A stretch of DNA of 14,457 nucleotides from JADZGC01 sp964391595 (lineage in GTDB: Bacteria; Patescibacteriota; Saccharimonadia; CAILAD01; GCA-016700035). A program made the position numbers and the translations under genes. Every line of letters starts with the position of its first letter. The stretch's first letter is position 1. The DNA is taken from the NCBI GenBank assembly GCA_964391595.1, contig CAYMMM010000020.1:1-14457 (forward strand), in the 5' to 3' direction. Below the pieces are notes generated by a model that saw only the letters and a list, made by a program, of their open reading frames with translations, was not told the origin of the DNA and did not search any database. Below are positions 1-5,058 of this stretch, piece after piece.

Positions 1-53
1 CACGACCTCCGGGACCACAACCCGGCGCTCTAACCAACTGAGCTACACCCACC
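1..53 (-). tRNA. tRNA-His (GTG), 3' part cut by window edge
   Basis: Read on the minus strand, the sequence starts with an extra G (-1) before a 7-nt acceptor 5' strand (GTGGGTG). It continues with TA, a D-arm closed by GCTC/GAGC, and a perfect 5-bp anticodon stem CCGGG/CCCGG. The 7-nt loop TTGTGGT puts GTG at the anticodon, so it decodes histidine. The extra G at -1 is the known identity element of tRNA-His. The variable loop is reached at base 1; the T-arm and acceptor 3' strand lie outside the window. Confidence 0.95.
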
Positions 54-74
54 ATATCTGGTGAACAGCTTGGA

Positions 75-83
75 ATTATACCA
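75..83 (-). promoter_or_regulatory. extended -10 promoter of tRNA-His
   Basis: The minus strand reads TGGTATAAT, a full extended -10 (TGnTATAAT), ending 22 nt before the first base of tRNA-His. This gives a leader of about 15 nt. A TTGACA lies only 8 nt upstream of the -10, too close to serve as its -35. The tRNA therefore probably has its own extended -10 promoter rather than depending only on read-through from tRNA-Arg. Confidence 0.6.
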
Positions 84-96
84 TAGATTGTCAAAG

Positions 97-112
97 ATGG
101 CGCCCCCGGAAG
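97..112 (-). repeat. second copy of the tRNA-Arg 3' end
   Basis: These 16 bases are identical to 261-276, the CCA end, discriminator, 3' acceptor strand and first T-stem bases of tRNA-Arg. The sequence is GCGCCCCCGG with flanks, in direct orientation, displaced by 164 nt. The rest of the tRNA is not repeated here. Position 98-106 is also an imperfect inverted repeat (8 of 9) of 178-186, so the copy could fold back onto the segment upstream of it in the RNA. Confidence 0.9.
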
Positions 113-261
113 ATTATCGCTTACGATATAATGTTCACTCCTCGAAAAATACTCAAGCTAGCTTGTTATTTTTCTGCGGGGCTCCATTAGCGAACCTACG
201 GTTCTCATCCTCTCGGTACGAGTACTTTTATCTCACCACTTGCAGTGGTGTGCTAAAACTA
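98..261 (-). other. tRNA-downstream element A (164 bp, hairpin-rich)
   Basis: This segment runs from just after the CCA of tRNA-Arg to the end of the copied tRNA 3' end. I see no supported coding region. It holds, in minus-strand order: a hairpin with arms CACCACT/AGTGGTG flanked by TTTTA/TAAAA (226-258), GAACC/GGTTC (192-204), an A/T-rich hairpin with arms AAAAATA/TATTTTT and an inner CAAG/CTTG (145-173), TATCG/CGATA (115-128), and the tRNA end copy. The same order and similar offsets occur behind tRNA-Pro (10518-10680). It could be a tiny mobile element flanked by attachment-like repeats, a structured RNA, or the decayed remains of a tandem tRNA duplication. The function is unknown. Confidence 0.5.
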
Positions 262-276
262 TGGCGCCCCCGGAAG
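261..276 (-). repeat. parental copy of the direct repeat (tRNA-Arg 3' end)
   Basis: This is the tRNA-Arg 3' terminus that matches 97-112 over 16 of 16 bases. It covers the nucleotide after CCA, the encoded CCA, the discriminator G, all 7 acceptor positions and 4 T-stem bases. Repeats of exactly this tRNA part are what site-specific recombination at tRNA genes leaves behind. Confidence 0.9.
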
Positions 277-338
277 GATTCGAACCTTCGACCTTGAGCT
301 TAGAAGTCTCCTGCTCTATCCAACTGAGCTACAGGGGC
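262..338 (-). tRNA. tRNA-Arg (TCT)
   Basis: A full 77-nt tRNA with encoded CCA. The acceptor is GCCCCTG/CGGGGGC, the D-stem GCTC/GAGC, the anticodon loop CTTCTAA (anticodon TCT, arginine), and the T-arm GAAGG-TTCGAAT-CCTTC. The anticodon stem is odd: GGAGA faces GCTCA, so only positions 28-42, 29-41 and 30-40 form Watson-Crick pairs. Positions 27-43 (G,A) and 31-39 (A,G) are mismatched. It lies 18 nt downstream of the stop of the gene ending at 357. No convincing promoter of its own is seen, so it may be part of the transcript that starts at tRNA-Gly. Confidence 0.93.
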
Positions 339-356
339 GTACCAATGCACTGTATT

Positions 357-845
357 CTACTGTATTTTCTTATAAAACTCGAGTAAAGCGTCGTTGTAAT
401 TGACAGAACTCTGAGCGCCTTTATTCTGACATGTCGAGTACGTGCCTTTCGTCGGACCATTCAATATCTCATATGAGATGTCGATGCCATCCACGTAAGC
501 ACTGCATTTCTCGGGTGCGATGGTGTGCGAGGTGGTAGCTGGTTGTGTGATGAGGCGCTGGAGCTCGGCTGTTTGGCTTACTGACATTGATGGGTGGCGA
601 ATGACCGTTTCATCTAGATTGTGCGTGAGGGTGATCGAGCCATCATCATAGTAGGTTGTGATAGGGCATCCGATCGGTGACTGCCCACATCCGCCTTGTG
701 CGCGTACGATGAGGATCGCCTGACCGTTGATCTTGGCGCTGAAGAGGCTAGGATGTTCGAGCCAGTACCAGGTGCAAAATGCCAAGCCAGCGAGTAGCAA
801 GAGGATAGTGACTATCTTTGCAAATATGTGTCGCCGCGGCTTCAC
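357..845 (-). CDS. membrane-anchored hypothetical protein, Cys-containing outer domain
   Basis: A predicted 162-aa protein of unknown function. I place the start at the GTG at 845 because it overlaps the TGA of the upstream gene as GTGA, the usual sign of translational coupling. The longer upstream frame would overlap that gene by 79 nt. Residues 8-29 form one transmembrane helix after a basic N-terminus (KPRR), so the rest probably faces outside. The outer part has Cys at 53, 60, 114 and 139 (GGCGQSPIGC and later), enough for two disulfides. There is a YDDGS motif near residue 67 of the kind seen in small periplasmic domains of unknown function. No enzyme motif is visible. It sits between the 113-aa membrane protein gene and tRNA-Arg. 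Confidence 0.7.
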   Translation of the reverse strand: MKPRRHIFAKIVTILLLLAGLAFCTWYWLEHPSLFSAKINGQAILIVRAQGGCGQSPIGCPITTYYDDGSITLTHNLDETVIRHPSMSVSQTAELQRLITQPATTSHTIAPEKCSAYVDGIDISYEILNGPTKGTYSTCQNKGAQSSVNYNDALLEFYKKIQ

Positions 846-1183
846 GATCCATTTACCTGTCGGTCTAGGTAGAGCACCCAGCCAGTTATGGGAATGATAA
901 CGAGCCAATATACGCCCCATAGAGCAGATAGGGCAATCAGTACGGAAGTGACGGCGATGATAATCCGACGATCCTTTGCGCCCTTAGCCTTTAGGGCAAG
1001 GCTTGAGCAAAAAAGTCCGAGTGCGCCAAAGAAGGCGAGAAAAGTGCCAGCTATAGCTTCACCAGCGCTACCGAGGTCTGATGGTGGCATTTGTGATTGA
1101 TAGAGTAGCCAAAGGCCAAAGCCAAGCTGTAATCCGGTGAGGATTATGAGTAAAAAGACAAAGTAGCGCGTAAGTTTTGGCAT
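842..1183 (-). CDS. small three-helix membrane protein, unknown function
   Basis: A 113-aa protein with three hydrophobic stretches (about residues 7-29, 42-64 and 74-104) and short polar links such as KAKGAKDRR, so probably an integral inner-membrane protein. I do not recognise the family. Its ATG lies only 7 nt after the encoded CCA of tRNA-Gly on the same strand, leaving no room for a Shine-Dalgarno outside the tRNA. Once the tRNA is cut out, the message would start almost at the AUG. The stop codon overlaps the GTG of the next gene by 4 nt, so the two proteins are likely made together. Confidence 0.7.
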   Translation of the reverse strand: MPKLTRYFVFLLIILTGLQLGFGLWLLYQSQMPPSDLGSAGEAIAGTFLAFFGALGLFCSSLALKAKGAKDRRIIIAVTSVLIALSALWGVYWLVIIPITGWVLYLDRQVNGS

Positions 1184-1190
1184 GAAAGTA

Positions 1191-1265
1191 TGGAGCGGGT
1201 AGAGGGAATCAAACCCTCATCGCCTGCTTGGAAGGCAGGAATAATAATCTTTATACCATACCCGC
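1191..1265 (-). tRNA. tRNA-Gly (TCC)
   Basis: A 75-nt tRNA with encoded CCA. The acceptor GCGGGTA/TACCCGC is perfect, the anticodon stem is CCTGC/GCAGG, the loop CTTCCAA (anticodon TCC, glycine), and the T-stem GAGGG/CCCTC. The D-loop carries GA instead of the invariant G18G19, and the T-loop is TTTGATT instead of TTCGATT. The usual G19-C56 tertiary pair thus appears as A19-U56, a matched change that keeps a pair. Unlike tRNA-Arg and tRNA-Pro here, it has no copy of its 3' end downstream; a protein gene begins 7 nt later instead. Confidence 0.93.
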
Positions 1266-1272
1266 AGAGTAC

Positions 1273-1281
1273 GCTATAACA
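1273..1281 (-). promoter_or_regulatory. extended -10 promoter of tRNA-Gly
   Basis: The minus strand reads TGTTATAGC, an extended -10 with weaker last bases. It ends 7 nt before the first base of the tRNA, so transcription would start at or within a base of the mature 5' end, leaving almost no leader for RNase P to remove. The two downstream protein genes and possibly tRNA-Arg would be on the same transcript. Confidence 0.5.
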
Positions 1282-1320
1282 GATGTATTCTACCACCAAA
1301 GTATGGAATGTGAAAGGGGA

Positions 1321-1349
1321 TTGACCCTGGCCAGAGGATCTAGTATAAC
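1321..1349 (+). promoter_or_regulatory. promoter of the 1381 gene
   Basis: TTGACC and TATAAC separated by 17 nt, close to the sigma-70 consensus. The predicted start near 1356 leaves a leader of about 25 nt before the ATG at 1381. This supports that start over earlier in-frame ATGs, which lie upstream of the promoter or inside tRNA-Gly. Confidence 0.65.
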
Positions 1350-1380
1350 TGCTGAGGCATTCGCAAACCAAAGGAACACG

Positions 1381-1824
1381 ATGCAGCACCTCCTTGACCG
1401 AACGACCGAAGTCGTGACGACACTCATGCATTATGACATCGAACGGTGTCGCGTGCAGAGCTTCTGCCCTCACCACATAGTCTTGCTCTGTGGTGATCCG
1501 CGCGAGCAAGCAGGCTGGTGCGCTACTTGCGGCGCGCCTACTAGCACCTGGCAGCGCTATCCGCAGACCACATACATCGAGATCCCAGTCTCAGATGCCT
1601 TTGTCCGGCGCATAGCAGATCGTCCTGTCGCGGTGCCCACACTCAAGGAATTTGTCGATATCGTGCAGGGGTATCTACAGACACTCTCGGCAGACATGGA
1701 TCGCGAGACGATTGATTTCTTGAGGCATGTGCTCGAGGAGCTTGGCATCGAGCATCATTTCGTGACACTCGAAGCGCAGGTCCGGCGCCTCGAGCACGCA
1801 CAACCTTCACCACCATCTTCGTGA
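1381..1824 (+). CDS. hypothetical protein with Cys/His cluster, possible zinc ribbon
   Basis: A 147-aa predicted soluble protein of unknown function. I choose the ATG at 1381 because AAAGGA lies about 6 nt before it and a good promoter ends at 1349. The frame stays open back to 1228, but that would run through tRNA-Gly. Residues 23-50 contain C23, C29, H31, H32, C37 and the knuckle WCATCG (C47, C50), which suggests a metal-binding ribbon. The C-terminal half is mostly helical and charged, ending in a Pro/Ser tail. The stop codon lies inside the stem-loop of its own terminator. No family is recognised; the zinc idea rests only on the spacing of Cys and His. Confidence 0.65.
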   Translation: MQHLLDRTTEVVTTLMHYDIERCRVQSFCPHHIVLLCGDPREQAGWCATCGAPTSTWQRYPQTTYIEIPVSDAFVRRIADRPVAVPTLKEFVDIVQGYLQTLSADMDRETIDFLRHVLEELGIEHHFVTLEAQVRRLEHAQPSPPSS

Positions 1825-1836
1825 TGGTGGTTTTCT
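1809..1836 (+). terminator. intrinsic terminator of the 1381 gene
   Basis: A perfect 9-bp stem ACCACCATC/GATGGTGGT with a 5-nt loop, followed by TTTTCTT. The stop TGA at 1822-1824 sits at the loop and descending arm, so the coding region and the terminator overlap. Confidence 0.85.
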
Positions 1837-1838
1837 TG

Positions 1839-1868
1839 TTTACAAAACTGCCCTTACCGCAGCATAAT
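1839..1868 (+). promoter_or_regulatory. promoter of the 1875 gene (leaderless)
   Basis: TTTACA and CATAAT separated by 18 nt. Only 6 nt separate the -10 from the ATG at 1875, so transcription should begin at the A of the start codon. No Shine-Dalgarno is present, consistent with a leaderless message. Confidence 0.5.
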
Positions 1869-1874
1869 AAATCT

Positions 1875-2273
1875 ATGCAAACACTTTTTTCACTCATTGA
1901 TGGCGGGTCGGATCGAATCGGTGGTATTTTGGCGACATTTTTTGTGTTACTAATCTTTCTTATCCTAGTAGTCACGATTGGGCTATTTGTCTTTTGGTTA
2001 GCTATGCTCGTAGATGCGTCTCGTCGAGAGGTCTGGCCGTCGCAAGATATGAAAGTCATAGTCATCAGCGTACTCGCTGTCAGTCTCTTTATGCAGCTGT
2101 GGTGGGTTACTGCTCTCGTGTACTACTTTGCCATCAAGCGGCCGCTCGATGCAGGTAAGGCAGTGAGTTTCTTTACGGCCAATCCTCCTGCACCACCAGT
2201 GCAAGAAGCTGAAACAGCCAAGCCAAAGCGAACGGTGTCAAAAAAGAAGACTCCGAAAAAATCCACTAAATAA
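1875..2273 (+). CDS. two-helix membrane protein with Lys-rich tail
   Basis: A 132-aa protein with two long hydrophobic helices (about residues 15-46 and 60-86) separated by a short polar segment (DASRREVWPSQD), and a C-terminal tail full of Lys, Pro and Thr. The helix pair and its Trp residues resemble the phospholipase-D-nuclease N-terminal-like membrane module, but the key motifs are too degenerate for a firm call. The basic tail is probably cytoplasmic and could bind nucleic acid or acidic lipids. The start is set by the promoter 6 nt upstream; the frame extends back to 1821, but that part overlaps the preceding terminator. It converges with the b5-like gene, with only 31 bp between the stops. 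Confidence 0.65.
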   Translation: MQTLFSLIDGGSDRIGGILATFFVLLIFLILVVTIGLFVFWLAMLVDASRREVWPSQDMKVIVISVLAVSLFMQLWWVTALVYYFAIKRPLDAGKAVSFFTANPPAPPVQEAETAKPKRTVSKKKTPKKSTK

Positions 2274-2304
2274 GAGATCGTTCGCGGAGTCTATATGACG
2301 TAGG

Positions 2305-2724
2305 CTACTGCAGCTTGCCTACGACTGGGAGGCTACCGAGCACGCGTGTGCCGTGTGGTGAGTCTCCGATGACATCACTCATATCCGCGCCGCAGTATGC
2401 TTGTCCATCGGACGAAGTGTGCTGACCGTTCTTCCATTCACGCTCTCCTGACACATCATAGACAGTGCCATTGACGGCGACCCAGCACTTAGAGCCGCTC
2501 TTGCCATTGTTCTTGGCAAGGTCACTGGTCGATATTGCTGTACTTGAACTACTTGTCGAGTTGGTTGTGCTGGAAGAAGTGGATGCATTTGACGATTCAC
2601 TAGTATTTGAGCCGGTGCTTGTGGAGCTAGATGTACTTGAATTGCTTGGCTGTGAGGTGAAAAACCATACTGCCGCACCCACAATGATAAGTCCGCCAAT
2701 GATGAAGGGGAGTGATTTTTTCAT
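2305..2724 (-). CDS. membrane-anchored cytochrome-b5-like heme-binding protein with Ser/Thr linker
   Basis: A 139-aa protein in three parts: an N-terminal signal-anchor helix (residues 5-23), a linker of almost only Ser, Thr, Asn and Gly (about 25-67), and a C-terminal domain (68-139). The domain matches small bacterial cytochrome-b5-like predicted heme/steroid-binding proteins (COG4892 type): WVAVNGTVYDVSG, then EWKNGQH, then a PHG motif and LPVVGKL. H102 and H124 are the likely heme ligands. C80 and C111 could form a disulfide. It probably sits outside the membrane on a flexible stalk. AAAGG lies 8 nt before the ATG. It follows the O-mannosyltransferase gene on the same strand, and its linker is the kind of sequence such enzymes modify. 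The family call is good; the heme role is inferred. Confidence 0.8.
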   Translation of the reverse strand: MKKSLPFIIGGLIIVGAAVWFFTSQPSNSSTSSSTSTGSNTSESSNASTSSSTTNSTSSSSTAISTSDLAKNNGKSGSKCWVAVNGTVYDVSGEREWKNGQHTSSDGQAYCGADMSDVIGDSPHGTRVLGSLPVVGKLQ

Positions 2725-2800
2725 AATGCCTTTCTTTACGTAACGCTATATATAGCTAGTATATCGTAGAAGTCTGAAAAGTGCCTGATAGCAGCATTGG

Positions 2801-4252
2801 CTAGCGCCACGTCGGTATAAGCGAGCGGATGTACGTGAAGAGCAGGTTGCTCGCAGTGCCGTAGGTGAAGGGGAAGACCATGCAAAATCCAAGAAGTATC
2901 GCTGTGGCGCAGTATTGCTGCACGCGAAGCGACTGCTTGTCGAGCGCATACCCAGTACAGAGGATCGCAAAGCCCAGTGGAATGAAATAGTGATACAGAA
3001 ACATGACACGCGTGATGGCGGCGAAGGGAAGCCAGCTGGCAAAGAAGCCAAATAAGACGAGCCGTGTGCCAAAGCTCTGTGCTTTCGATACCTTGCGGCG
3101 CACGAGTGTGACGACCAGGGCAATCACCCCGCAAGTCGATCCCCACCACACGATAGGATTTCCGAAGAGCCATATTTGGTTTTCGTTGAGCACCCAGTAT
3201 GCGATCGGGCGCTGCATGATCGGCCAGGTGTACCAGTGACTGCCATACGGGTGGCCGGCAGTGAGGCGTTGATTGGCGGCAAACATTTGATAGTTTAGCT
3301 CGAGAAATTTCTGCGGCAGATTGAGCGGCTTGATCGTGTCATCGGCTTCATATTGACTACCGTGTAGGGTCTTTTGAAACGCTGGTGTGTGGAAGGCGTC
3401 GCCATCGCCGGTCTTCGTGAGTAAGCTAAAATGGATCACAAAGCTGCTGAAATATACCAAGAAACTTACGCTGAGCAGTACGAAGATTCTCTTGATGAGC
3501 GTCATGAAGCGGGGTGCGGTCGTGACCTCTACGAAGAGTATGAGCGCGAGGAAGATCAGCCCGGTCCATTTGACACTCACAGACGCACCTGCGAGAAGTG
3601 CTGTAAGTATCAACCAGTGACGCTTATGTGAGCGGCGCCAGGCGAGCCACGCAGCAAGACTTGCGAAGCCAAAGAGGATGAGAAAGCTATCGATCAAGAT
3701 AAAGCGTCCTTGCGTGATGAGGCCGTTCTCGAGCAATACCGCGAGGCCGAGTAGGAGGGCTGTGCGCTGTTTGAGCTTGAGCTCGCGACCTAGTAGGTAG
3801 AAAATAGCAGGTAGTAAAGCGCTAGCTAGGCTTGGTAGAAAACGTAAGAAAAGATACCCATCGTCGTTGTAGGTCGTGCCGATCGTGGCGAAGGATTGAG
3901 TCGGGTTGAAGCCAAAGAACCAGACAAAGCCAGCTATTAGGAGCTTGCCGAGAGGGGGATGGATGTCGAAGAAGTAGCTGTGCGTGTAGTATGCGCTGGC
4001 GAATTTACCGAAGTAGACTTCGTCGAAGACTGCTTGGTTTGGGTAGCCGAAGAGCCAAAAACGTGACACAAAACCTAATATCACGAGTGCGAGTAGTGAA
4101 GCTCGTCGCGGATGTGCCTTGACCCATGTCATGACAGGTCGGCTGGCTGACTGGGCTCGCTGTATGTGTGGGGTGAGCCAGGCTGGTATGCGCATACTTT
4201 GTATCCTAGCAAGAAAATGTGACCGGAGCGAATCATAGTTGTCTTGACCCAT
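2801..4252 (-). CDS. protein O-mannosyltransferase (PMT family, GT39)
   Basis: A 483-aa polytopic membrane enzyme. The family moves mannose from polyprenyl-phosphate mannose onto Ser/Thr of proteins crossing the membrane. Family marks are the first outer loop with FDEVYFGKFA (catalytic D77 E78) and HPPLGK (98-103), SVKWTG near residue 227, the outer-loop motif HPYGSHWYTWPIMQRPIAYW around 330-350, and about ten hydrophobic helices. It is about the usual length for bacterial PMTs. The first roughly 50 residues are polar and basic, so Met20 (MRIPAW) is an alternative start. The 5' end overlaps the -35 of the divergent gene at 4325. The likely substrate is the Ser-rich protein encoded next. Confidence 0.92.
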   Translation of the reverse strand: MGQDNYDSLRSHFLARIQSMRIPAWLTPHIQRAQSASRPVMTWVKAHPRRASLLALVILGFVSRFWLFGYPNQAVFDEVYFGKFASAYYTHSYFFDIHPPLGKLLIAGFVWFFGFNPTQSFATIGTTYNDDGYLFLRFLPSLASALLPAIFYLLGRELKLKQRTALLLGLAVLLENGLITQGRFILIDSFLILFGFASLAAWLAWRRSHKRHWLILTALLAGASVSVKWTGLIFLALILFVEVTTAPRFMTLIKRIFVLLSVSFLVYFSSFVIHFSLLTKTGDGDAFHTPAFQKTLHGSQYEADDTIKPLNLPQKFLELNYQMFAANQRLTAGHPYGSHWYTWPIMQRPIAYWVLNENQIWLFGNPIVWWGSTCGVIALVVTLVRRKVSKAQSFGTRLVLFGFFASWLPFAAITRVMFLYHYFIPLGFAILCTGYALDKQSLRVQQYCATAILLGFCMVFPFTYGTASNLLFTYIRSLIPTWR

Positions 4253-4271
4253 GCCTGATGAGGAGTATGAT
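4244..4271 (+). promoter_or_regulatory. promoter of the 4325 gene
   Basis: TTGACC and TATGAT separated by 16 nt. The predicted start near 4278 gives a leader of about 47 nt. The -35 overlaps the first codons of the divergent mannosyltransferase gene, so polymerase binding here could interfere with its transcription. Confidence 0.6.
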
Positions 4272-4324
4272 GTTGCTAAGGGTGTCCCATGACATCAGAA
4301 CCTACCCGCTATGAGAGGAGCAGC

Positions 4325-4861
4325 ATGCTCAAAGTGTCAACTCGACGAGCGATCAGCGCCAGAGCGCTGGTCGATGTCAACAAGGCAAGAGTCAGTCTGG
4401 GGGGTGCTCCGCTACGGAGTCTGCCCGTCGCGACGCCGAGCGCCACTGACGACTGCGTGGTTCAGCGTGCACTGCGTGAGCTCGCACCTGACTGCGAGGT
4501 TCATCGTGAGAAGGTGGTCTTCGCAACTCACGAACAAGCCACGCGGGTCTGTCGCGCATGGTGGAAGGGTGTCACTGACATCGTGCTGGACGATTGCACG
4601 GTCACCCTGCCAGCATCCATCAAGGACTTCATCGGGCACTTCGATTCGCTCGGACTGCCCGAGATGATCGACCCTCAGACATTCGCCACTACCACGCAAC
4701 CCGCTGACGGGGACAAGAACGTGAACTGGATGAAGGCGCGTGAGTGGATGATCTCGAATGGGTTGCTCTCGGCTGACGAACCCATCACGACCGCCGTTAC
4801 CGATGCGATGATCCAGGAAGAGATCCTGGACGCAGAAGTTCCTGAGCTGGTCGCCGTCTAG
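4325..4861 (+). CDS. hypothetical protein, GC-rich orphan gene
   Basis: A 178-aa predicted soluble protein that I do not recognise. The ATG at 4325 is chosen over 4289 because GAGAGGAG lies 5 nt before it. The N-terminus is basic (KVSTRRA), the middle mixed, and the C-terminus acidic (EEILDAEVPELVAV). No signal peptide, membrane helix or catalytic motif is visible. Its codons end mostly in C or G, more so than the mannosyltransferase next to it. It has its own promoter and a strong terminator, so it is a single-gene unit. Composition, layout and lack of a family resemble the genes at 8406, 10860 and 11476. Confidence 0.75.
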   Translation: MLKVSTRRAISARALVDVNKARVSLGGAPLRSLPVATPSATDDCVVQRALRELAPDCEVHREKVVFATHEQATRVCRAWWKGVTDIVLDDCTVTLPASIKDFIGHFDSLGLPEMIDPQTFATTTQPADGDKNVNWMKAREWMISNGLLSADEPITTAVTDAMIQEEILDAEVPELVAV

Positions 4862-4916
4862 CGCAAGCTGCTCACCAAGATGTGTCATGGGTGTTCCCCA
4901 GCCGCTCATGTCACGT

Positions 4917-4953
4917 GCCCGCCTCTCTCCCCGGGAGGCGGGCATATATTTTG
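4917..4953 (+). terminator. intrinsic terminator of the 4325 gene
   Basis: A perfect 9-bp stem GCCCGCCTC/GAGGCGGGC with a 9-nt loop, followed by ATATATTTTG. It separates the orphan gene from guaA. Confidence 0.85.
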
Positions 4954-4999
4954 CTTATGGTGTGCACGGGTCAGGTAAGTCGTTACAATAGTACTCAGG

Positions 5000-5014
5000 C
5001 GGCCAGAGTGGTCG
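5000..5014 (+). promoter_or_regulatory. leader hairpin before guaA
   Basis: CGGCCA/TGGTCG with a GAG loop (one G-T pair) lies between a weak -10-like TACAAT (4984-4989) and the guaA Shine-Dalgarno. The following run (TTCTTTTAT) is only moderately T-rich, so it may be a weak attenuator or just leader structure. The known purine riboswitch core is not seen. Confidence 0.3.
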
Positions 5015-5058
5015 CATTCGTTCTTTTATAACTCGAGATGCTTTAGGAAAGGAGCATC

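Noticed and set aside
61..297. Open frame of 78 codons across element A and tRNA-Arg
   Set aside because: It reads through hairpins and the antisense strand of a tRNA, has no ribosome site and no family similarity.
888..1100. Plus-strand frame opposite the 113-aa membrane protein
   Set aside because: Shadow of the minus-strand gene; the minus frame has clear helices and a coupled neighbour.
1228..1380. Longer start for the 1381 gene
   Set aside because: The extra codons run through tRNA-Gly and the gene's own promoter.
4995..5020. Segment GGCCAGAGTGGTCG before guaA looks like the D-arm of a tRNA-Ser or tRNA-Leu
   Set aside because: No anticodon arm, variable arm or T-arm follows; the next bases are A/T-rich leader and the guaA Shine-Dalgarno. 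A 6-bp hairpin explains it.
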